From Nemopilema nomurai (lineage: Eukaryota; Cnidaria; Scyphozoa; Rhizostomeae; Rhizostomatidae): a stretch of 64,000 nt of DNA. Location of the stretch: assembly GCA_003864495.1 (NCBI GenBank), contig ML133496.1, positions 2,757,631 through 2,821,630 on the forward strand. Direction: 5' to 3'. Of the stretch, positions 49,998 through 57,700 are shown piece by piece (position 1 is the stretch's first letter; each line of letters begins with the position of its first letter). The position numbers and the translations under genes are program-made. Under the pieces are notes generated by a model. The model was not told where the DNA came from. It saw only the letters and a program-made list of their open reading frames with translations, and did not search any database.

Positions 49998-51497
49998 TCA
50001 ACAGAATGTAACCAACGGAGGCACTATGATCTGTAACAACGGTAAATTTGGTCCCAACAAATAAGGGCGGAAATGGTCAGTAGCAAACACAACAGCAAAT
50101 GCTTCTTTTTCAGTGGCCGAATATGATTTTTCCCGGTCAGACAAAGTTCTACTAGCATAGGAAATAACATGCTCGTGACCATTAATATCATGCTGAGTTA
50201 AGACAGCCCCCAGACCGGCATCCGAAGCATCTGTTTGCAGGATAAAGGGCTGATCTAATTGAGGATATGAGAGAACGGGGGCTGTGCATAATAGTTGCTT
50301 GAGTAGATCGAAGGAAGTTTGTTGCTTCTCTGTCCAGACAAATTTAGACCCTTTCTTGGTAAGGTTAACCAAGGGGAGAGAGACTGCAGCGAAGTTAGGG
50401 ATAAAACGACGGTAGTATCCCGCAAGTCCCAAAAAAGACCTGACTTGTTCAACCGTGGTTGGTTTTTGGAGAGCAGAAACAGCTTGAATTTTCCTAGGGT
50501 CGGTATGCACCCCTTGGCTTGATACTACATGCCCAAGAAATAGAACTTGAGGAGCTGCGAATTTACACTTGGATGCTTTGACTCGGAGATTGTGTACCCG
50601 GAATCTGGAAAGGACAGCATGAAGTCGCTTACATTGTTGATCTAGACTTGTAGATGGTATGATAATATCGTCAAAATAACAAAGGCAAGTGTCGTAAGTC
50701 AAGCCAGATAAAACTATTTCTAAAGCCCTTTGAAAAGTAGCAGGCCCCCCAGAGACCCCAAAAGGCAATCGTAGGAATTCCCATAACCCATCAGGGGTAA
50801 CAAAGGCGGTTTTCTCCCGGTCTTCAGGTGCAACACTAACTTGCCAATACCCTGAACGGAGATCAAGCGTACTAAACATCAAGGACCCATTAAGTGAGTC
50901 TAAGAGGTCATCAACACGCGGAAGAGGATGTGCATCTTTCTTGGTGACTGCATTAAGTTTGCGGTAGTCCACACAAAAACGGTATGTACCATCCTTCTTC
51001 CTAACCAGGACAATGGGGGAAGCCCAGGGGCTTGAACTTGGTTGGATCACCCCTTCCTTAAGCATCTCTGCTACCTGAGATTTAGTCTCCCCACGATATG
51101 CATAGGGTAAGCGCCTAGGATACTGTCTGATAGGTGGGGATGAAGCGGTATCAATTTTGTGTTCAATAACAGTTGTGTGGCCTAGACCTTCATTAAAAAC
51201 ATCACTGAATTGCAATAAGGTATTGAGAATGGCATTCTTGGCATTCTCAGGCAATGAGGAATCAATTTGCTTAGCAAGCTGAGACGCTAACTGTGGATTA
51301 TCAACTGTATCACATGTAGCAATTAACTGTTGTTTCGGTTCCTGAAATGAATGAGGGTTATACTGTTCTACCAAGGGGCAAAATTCACCAATTTTCTGCC
51401 CTGCCTGCACTTCAATATTTACAGTAGAAGTGTTCATGAGCCGTACAGTAATCTCTCTGTTTTGAGCCTGACAAACTGTGTAAGCTGTTAAAAGCAT
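49998..51497 (-). CDS. Gypsy pol, reverse transcriptase and start of RNase H
   Basis: 499-codon frame with the RT signature blocks: FCVDYRKLNAVT, LDLRSGYWQV, LPFGVSGGPATFQ and the catalytic YFDD box near residue 275. The RNase H start follows (QTDASDAGLGAVL). It ends early at a stop inside RNase H. Comparison of the three frames indicates two single-base disruptions close together at its end, after which the frame continues in the integrase ORF. Its 5' end overlaps the protease frame by ten bases in another frame. Confidence 0.9.
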   Translation of the reverse strand: MLLTAYTVCQAQNREITVRLMNTSTVNIEVQAGQKIGEFCPLVEQYNPHSFQEPKQQLIATCDTVDNPQLASQLAKQIDSSLPENAKNAILNTLLQFSDVFNEGLGHTTVIEHKIDTASSPPIRQYPRRLPYAYRGETKSQVAEMLKEGVIQPSSSPWASPIVLVRKKDGTYRFCVDYRKLNAVTKKDAHPLPRVDDLLDSLNGSLMFSTLDLRSGYWQVSVAPEDREKTAFVTPDGLWEFLRLPFGVSGGPATFQRALEIVLSGLTYDTCLCYFDDIIIPSTSLDQQCKRLHAVLSRFRVHNLRVKASKCKFAAPQVLFLGHVVSSQGVHTDPRKIQAVSALQKPTTVEQVRSFLGLAGYYRRFIPNFAAVSLPLVNLTKKGSKFVWTEKQQTSFDLLKQLLCTAPVLSYPQLDQPFILQTDASDAGLGAVLTQHDINGHEHVISYASRTLSDREKSYSATEKEAFAVVFATDHFRPYLLGPNLPLLQIIVPPLVTFC

Positions 51498-52180
51498 GAC
51501 GGAAAATCTGAATTATCTACAGGGCATGTCATACCTAGTTGCTCTCTATTGCTTTTAGGAAGATAACAGGCTACTAATACTTCCGTTCTACCTGGAACAC
51601 AAACAGCAAATTTGGATGAGACAGGGACAGGGCTACGACTAACTGACTGCACTAGCAAACATGGAGAAGATGAATCAGTGCATGTGGTTTCCGAGGTCCC
51701 AGAGGAATCAGTTTCTGGTCGCGTATAAGGGCTTAATGGGGTAGAACCATGCTTACCCACAAGAGAATAAGTCCCATTACCTGAAAAAGACAACTGTAAC
51801 CCATTGGAGGTGATGAAGTCCCATCCTAGAACACATTCAAGGGGCTGAAACAAAGTGGAGGATACTATAAACATCCCAGAGTAAGAAACACTGCCCTCAT
51901 TAGGGAAGGAAAGATCAAGTAGTGTTTTACCAGCAGTATCAAGTGGCTGACCTGTAATGCCAACACAAGTATGGGAGGTTTCAGCTAAAACTGGCCGGGG
52001 ATGAAGTCTGTCGAAAAAGGCTTGGCTTACAAAAGACTTCATGGAACCCGTATCTAAAAGGGCATGGACATCAATCCCTCCTAACTTACAGCAAACAAGA
52101 GGCCGGGGAGGCACAAAAGAGGAAATCAAGGGTGGACCAACTGAAAATACAAGGGGGTGACCTTCAACCCAGCCCGTCAT
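51488..52180 (-). CDS. Gypsy aspartic protease region
   Basis: 230-codon frame with the retropepsin active-site motif ALLDTGSMKSFVS (DTGS at residues 43-46) and a later VLGWDFI segment corresponding to the flap/second half. Its ATG overlaps the stop of the zinc-knuckle frame as ATGA, which would allow termination-reinitiation or a -1 shift from gag. The end runs into a stop about where the RT frame begins, implying another frame break or a second shift. Confidence 0.85.
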   Translation of the reverse strand: MTGWVEGHPLVFSVGPPLISSFVPPRPLVCCKLGGIDVHALLDTGSMKSFVSQAFFDRLHPRPVLAETSHTCVGITGQPLDTAGKTLLDLSFPNEGSVSYSGMFIVSSTLFQPLECVLGWDFITSNGLQLSFSGNGTYSLVGKHGSTPLSPYTRPETDSSGTSETTCTDSSSPCLLVQSVSRSPVPVSSKFAVCVPGRTEVLVACYLPKSNREQLGMTCPVDNSDFPSCF

Positions 52181-52500
52181 TGAGGCACCCCTTTGAAGTT
52201 TAAAGAACCGTTAGAATTAGTTGAATAAGAACTCACTCTATTGGCGGTTACAGATGAGTGCAAAGAGTTCTCTGGATCTTGAGTTCTCCATCTTCTGGAT
52301 GAGGACTGGCGGGCAGGAACACGAAAGTTGTTGGCGCATTGGGCCTTACCATGGCCCCAACCACGGCAAAGAGAACAATGAGTGTCCCATGGGCAGTCTC
52401 TGGCAAAGTGACCCACTTGGTTACAGTTGAAGCAGCGTTGTTGTTGGCGATTTCGGCCTAGGCCATTCTGTCGTGTCGGCCATCTTGGAATAGAAGACAC
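52177..52500 (-). CDS. Gypsy gag C-terminal part, nucleocapsid with zinc knuckles
   Basis: 107-codon frame with one canonical CCHC knuckle (CFNCNQVGHFARDC) and a second (CSLCRGWGHGKAQC), preceded by a basic stretch. It overlaps the end of the upstream gag frame in a different frame, so gag is split between two frames near 52460-52500 in this copy. Confidence 0.88.
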   Translation of the reverse strand: MSSIPRWPTRQNGLGRNRQQQRCFNCNQVGHFARDCPWDTHCSLCRGWGHGKAQCANNFRVPARQSSSRRWRTQDPENSLHSSVTANRVSSYSTNSNGSLNFKGVPQ

Positions 52501-53165
52501 GTGGTGGTTTGGTCTTTCGCCTCCACAGCGGCTTGTAGTTGTTGTTGGTTGGTGGTCAATGTGGCAACAGCCGCTGTCAGCTGATCAACGGAACGCAGCA
52601 GCGAAGCATGTGGAGAGGTGTTGGCACAGTTTTCACCGGAAGAGCAAACAGCGGCAAGGTCATGTGCCTGGTCAGATTGAACAGCACGAAAACGATGCAC
52701 GAAATCCTTCATCGTTTTTAAAGTAGGCGTAGGATCATTCTCTAATAAGCGAATTCGCAGGGTTTGGGGCAACCCTCTGATAAACTGGCGACTCAGTAAC
52801 GCTTCTTTAGCATCGGCGGTTAGGGCTGGATCTGCTCTGTCCAAAATCTGACCAAGGTCCCATAGAAAAAGCGAAGGATCTTCGTGAGGTCTGAGGGCGC
52901 GTTGCTCGAAATCACGGTAATGTTGTTCCCGAGCCACCACGGGACAGAAAACGTTTCGTAATGCAGCCGTAAGGTGAGCAAAGGTGTCCTTCTGGTCGTT
53001 GTCCAGGGCATGAAAGTAGGAGGCGGCCTGACCACGAAGAAAAGCAGGCAGCTTGCACAATTTGGCATCGACGGACCATCCATTAGCGGTGGCACAACAC
53101 TCAAAATCGCGGAGCCAACTGACAAAATCGCCAGAATCGAACTTGTCAGGAACAACAGTGGCCAT
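52458..53165 (-). CDS. Gypsy gag, capsid-like part
   Basis: 235-codon frame starting about 40 bases inside the 5' LTR boundary. It has the retrotransposon gag fold pattern: FDSGDFVSWLRDFE at the N-terminus, then LPAFLRGQAASYFHAL, and RQFIRGLPQTLRIRL near residues 128-142. A Gln-rich helix follows near the C-terminus. It ends before the zinc knuckles, which are in another frame. Confidence 0.85.
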   Translation of the reverse strand: MATVVPDKFDSGDFVSWLRDFECCATANGWSVDAKLCKLPAFLRGQAASYFHALDNDQKDTFAHLTAALRNVFCPVVAREQHYRDFEQRALRPHEDPSLFLWDLGQILDRADPALTADAKEALLSRQFIRGLPQTLRIRLLENDPTPTLKTMKDFVHRFRAVQSDQAHDLAAVCSSGENCANTSPHASLLRSVDQLTAAVATLTTNQQQLQAAVEAKDQTTTCLLFQDGRHDRMA

Positions 53166-53207
53166 GATGGATATCTCCTCTGCCTAGCTCTGGTCTCTGT
53201 CACCAAA

Positions 53208-53366
53208 TGTTGCGTTTCTGGGTTCGCAGAGAAGGCTCAGAGAAACTCACAAATCTGGCTCCGTTGTAGATCCCAAAATCTCAAAACTAATTATCCAACA
53301 TACAACGTGCTGCACTACAGGAGACACAGGAAGTCTCCTGCAGCTTACAACAATTAGATCACAACA
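53208..53366 (-). repeat. 5' LTR of the gypsy element
   Basis: 159 bp, identical to the copy at 48203-48361. On the minus strand it is followed after two bases by the TGG of the presumed primer-binding site. At 159 bp these LTRs are short for the group. Confidence 0.95.
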
Positions 53367-54122
53367 CAGAAATCACAGCAAATCGCAGTCTGTATGTAAA
53401 ATATATTTTCAAAGGATAAATTTTGTGAAGAAACCTTAAAAATACAATTCACATAATTAGAGCAACACACGGCACTACTTCGAGAGAAAACAATTTTTAC
53501 GGAAAAGTACTTGAAGAATAATCTAACAATTTTTTTTTCAAATAAGGGCCCCGCAGATGGTTTCGGCGCCGGACCCCGAAATCTCTAAACCGCCACTGGT
53601 TCAGCCCTGCTTGGCACGGTGAGAATCGTTGGAGATAACCAACAGTCCTGGACGAGACAAGATACAAATTCGAACCTCGCCCCCTTTAACCCTAACCACC
53701 CCCTTCTCTACTGAATTAAAATTAGACTTCTAGTTAAATAATGTGTGTTTCAAAAACGTGCACTCAATATTTAGTTGGGGGGATTAGTTTCATCTGCAAG
53801 AAAGAGAAACGTAAACTTTTTGTTAAGGGGCTCAATTTTTTTGATCCGGATTGTAGGCTTTTTGTTAAGGGGCTCAATTATCTGAGACATTGGTCCCAAG
53901 TGTAACCTAAGTTCTTCATAACATTTATGATAATTCTTTTCAAGTTTTTTTTGCGGTAAAATGAATGGCAAATTGATATGATTTTTTGTCCGGATGCAAA
54001 GGCAATATGAAAGCTATCACACACGTTGCACCAATTGATATTATTTGATTTTTCACGTAGTTTTTCCAATGGAAGCTAGTATATGCCTTGTGCTTCAAAT
54101 GTGCGACAATTTTTTCTCATAG

Positions 54123-54250
54123 AGCGTGGTTCAACCAGGGTGGCCATCTATACGACAAGTATATGCCACGAGTAGATGAAGAAGATGTTTTTAAGGATAG
54201 TGGTACAACTGTTCAAATTCGCCCTGGTTTATGCATGCTTTCAATCTCAG
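54123..54250 (+). other. Possible orphan exon, unknown
   Basis: A 41-codon open frame (AWFNQGGHLYDKY..., ending CMLSIS) lies between an acceptor-like TTTCTCATAG and a donor-like CAG/GTAACA. Its phase does not join correctly to the next exon of the Notch-ligand-like gene: the shift leads quickly to a stop. It may be a relic, an exon of an unseen gene, or chance. Confidence 0.25.
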
Positions 54251-54752
54251 GTAACATACGTTGATCACTCGGTAATTTTGCATTGTCATATATATATAAA
54301 AACTGTTACGATTTTAGAACACGCTTGTACATAGAATGGGACAGTTCCAAATTTCCACTCCTAGTACCGATTTTCATCTCCATTGCTTAAAATGGGGGGG
54401 GGGGGGGTGGGGGAAGGGGGCTGCATACCAACGGTGTTTTCCCGGCTTCTACATCTGACCCTACGTCTAAGAAGTACAATTTATCTGCAACATACCAGTG
54501 GCGTATAGAATTGAAAGTTAAAAACAATAGTGTTAGCATTTCAGTCGCGTAGTACCTTACAAGAATGCATCATTTGGTGGTCACGTGCATTTCATTTTCA
54601 CGTTTGGGTAGTCACGTTCGCGCCTTAGGGTAATCACCCTCTAATCCTGCCGTTGGTTGATGACCCTAAAGCTCCCCCCTTCTGTTCTCATTGCTAGTGA
54701 GACTAGCTTTCTTTTATTCTTTCTTTCTTTTATTCTGCTTTTGTTTTGCTAG

Positions 54753-57700
54753 GTATTTGTTCATGCAAGAGTAAATGCCCAGTTAAAGTTGATCGAGTTC
54801 AAGAATGACAAGGGAAAAGATTTTCGTGGCAGTAATTGTGAAGGAACTAGATTCGGAACTTGCGATACCTATTTCAAAATGTGTGTTCGACTAGAGAAAT
54901 TATCTGGTGGCATGTCTAATTGTGATTATAGTATGAGTCGGAGTAATGATATTGAAAAGAACAACATAGATTTCCAAAGAGACAATACTGGCATTCCAAA
55001 GATAATCAATATTAGAAGAAATCATTGGGATGGGGTGAGTGGAGATACAATCCGTTACAATCGCATCATGCATTGTGAAACTGCCTATCCACTTTTCTAC
55101 CCCACACTTATTCCCTCTTTCAGCCTAAATCCACCTGTTCGTGAGACTATTCTACCCCACACTTATTCCCTCTTTCAGCCTAAATCCACCTTTTCGTGAG
55201 ACTATTCTACCCCACACTTATTCCCTCTTTCAGCCTAAATCCACCTGTTCGTGAGACTATTCTACCCCACACTTATTCCCTCTTTCAGCCTAAATCCACT
55301 TTTCGTGAGACTTGACTTAAAACCTTACCTCTCTATCCAGCTTGACCCTCATCTCTACTTCATCTGCAGCTTAGATAAATATCAAAAACATTTTTTTAAG
55401 CAACGAATCAATTAATTACAAGAGACGTCATGTTAGTTGTTAAAGTGGATATGACAAGAAAATGCAAAATTAAACTATGGATCAATTTATCATTGCTGAC
55501 TACAAAAACAGAGTCGAAAAATGTGAATTCATCATAGAATTATTTAAATTAAGGGATTTAGCAATGGAATTTATGAAAATTCGGCATTAATTATTTAATT
55601 ACAAGATACGTCATGTAACTTGTTAAGACAAAATAACGAGGACTACATTTCAAGGAACTGACAGACACGTTAAAAAAGTCATGAAGGAGCTATCAGGGTG
55701 TGCCTACCCTCTAGCTATCAGGGTGTGCCTACCCTCTAGCTATCAGGGTGTGCCTACCCTCTAGCTATCAGGGTGTGCCTACCCTCCAGCTATCAGGGTG
55801 TGCCTACCCTCTAGCTATCAGGGTGTGCCTACCCTCCAGCTATCAGGGCATGCCTACCCTCTAGCTATCAGGGTGTGCCTACCCTCTAGCTATCAGGGTG
55901 TGCCTACCCTCTAGCTATCAGGGTGTGCCTACCCTCCAGCTATCAGGGTGTGCCTACCCTCTAGCTATCAGGGTGTGCCTACCCTCTAGCTATCAGGGTG
56001 TGCCTACCCTCTAGCTATCAGGGTGTGCCTACCCTCCAGCTATCAGGGCATGCCTACCCTCTAGCTATCAGGGTGTGCCTACCCTCTAGCTATCAGGGTG
56101 TGCCTACCCTCTAGCTATCAGGGTGTGCCTACCCTCTAGCTATCAGGGTGTGCCTACCCTCTAGCTATCAGGGTGTGCCTACCCTCCAGCTATCAGGGCA
56201 TGCCTACCCTCTAGCTATCAGGGTGTGCCTACCCTCTAGCTATCAGGGTGTGCCTACCCTCTAGCTATCAGGGTGTGCCTACCCTCTAGCTATCAGGGTG
56301 TGCCTACCCTCCAGCTATCAGGGCATGCCTACCCTCTAGCTATCAGGGTGTGCCTACCCTCTAGCTATCAGGGTGTGCCTACCCTCTAGCTATCAGGGTG
56401 TGCCTACCTCCAGCTATCAGGGTGTGCCTACCCTCTAGCTATCAGGGTGTGCCTACCCTCTAGCTATCAGGGCGTGCCTACCCTCTAGCTATCAGGGCAT
56501 GCCTACCCTCTAGCTATCAGGGTGTGCCTACCCTCTAGCTATCAGGGCATGCCTACCCTCTAGCTATCAGGGTGTGCCTACCCTCTAGCTATCAGGGCAT
56601 GCCTACCCTCTAGCTATCAGGGTGTGCCTACCCTCTAGCTATCAGGGCATGCCTACCCTCTAGCTATCAGGGTGTGCCTACCCTCTAGCTATCAGGGTGT
56701 GCCTACCCTCCAGCTATCAGGGCATGCCTACCCTCTAGCTATCAGGGTGTGCCTACCCTCTAGCTATCAGGGTGTGCCTACCCTCTAGCTATCAGGGTGT
56801 GCCTACCTCTAGCTATCAGGGTGTGCCTACCCTCTAGCTATCAGGGTGTGCCTACCCTCCAGCTATCAGGGCATGCCTACCCTCTAGCTATCAGGGTGTG
56901 CCTACCCTCTAGCTATCAGGGTGTGCCTACCCTCTAGCTATCAGGGTGTGCCTACCCTCTAGCTATCAGGGTGTGCCTACCCTCCAGCTATCAGGGCATG
57001 CCTACCCTCTAGCTATCAGGGTGTGCCTACCCTCCAGCTATCAGGGTGTGCCTACCCTCTAGCTATCAGGGCATGCCTACCCTCTAGCTATCAGGGTGTG
57101 CCTACCCTCCAGCTATCAGGGTGTGCCTACCCTCCAGCTATCAGGGTGTGCCTACCCTCTAGCTATCAGGGCATGCCTACCCTCTAGCTATCAGGGTGTG
57201 CCTACCCTCTAGCTATCAGGGCATGCCTACCCTCTAGCTATCAGGGTGTGCCTACCCTCTAGCTATCAGGGCATGCCTACCCTCTAGCTATCAGGGTGTG
57301 CCTACCCTCTAGCTATCAGGGCATGCCTACCCTCTAGCTATCAGGGTGTGCCTACCCTCTAGCTATCAGGGTGTGCCTACCCTCCAGCTATCAGGGTGTG
57401 CCTACCCTCCAGCTATCAGGGTGTGCACACCCTCCTCTAACTATCGCACCCAACAACTTCAACACTCTTCTCACTAGTACCCCTGTAACTTTTTTCGTCG
57501 ATGAAGAATTCATGTCGTTTTTCTTTAATTTTCTGATATGTTTTACAAATTATATGCTTAAAACATTTTTATTACGTGAGAGCAGAACATTTTGAATCAA
57601 TCTCCTTTTTTCAACAGAACATCTCGCTCTACCTAGAGGCTTGGGATGATGACAATGTAAGTGATGATAAAATCGACATTTTCAGTTACCAGCGCCCATC

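Larger units (their letters stand above)
48203..53366 (-). mobile_element. Ty3/gypsy LTR retrotransposon (5164 bp)
   Basis: Complete structure on the minus strand. Two 159-bp LTRs with TG...CA ends show no difference between them, flanked by CAGA at 48199-48202 and 53367-53370 (4-bp target duplication, arguably 5). A primer-binding-like segment starting TGGTGACAGAGACC lies two bases inside the 5' LTR, and a polypurine tract GGGGGGGAAGG (48362-48372) abuts the 3' LTR. Gene order is gag, CCHC zinc knuckles, protease, RT, RNase H, integrase. The integrase after RNase H, the YFDD box and the GPY/F module mark it as Ty3/gypsy. There is no envelope-like ORF and no chromodomain recognised. Identical LTRs mean recent insertion, yet the reading frame is broken in several places. 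Confidence 0.95.

Noticed and set aside
52974..53357. Plus-strand frame reading through the 5' LTR, and the similar one at 47939-48352
   Set aside because: They share the LTR sequence and end at the same LTR stop; not a gene.
55687..57437. Regular direct repeats resembling a CRISPR array
   Set aside because: Units are head-to-tail with no unique spacers, in an animal intron, and vary by point mutations as in a minisatellite.
57371..57595. 74-codon frame running out of the minisatellite towards the DSL exon
   Set aside because: Starts inside the repeat and ends before the real acceptor at 57617; MNNL-DSL continuity requires splicing past it.
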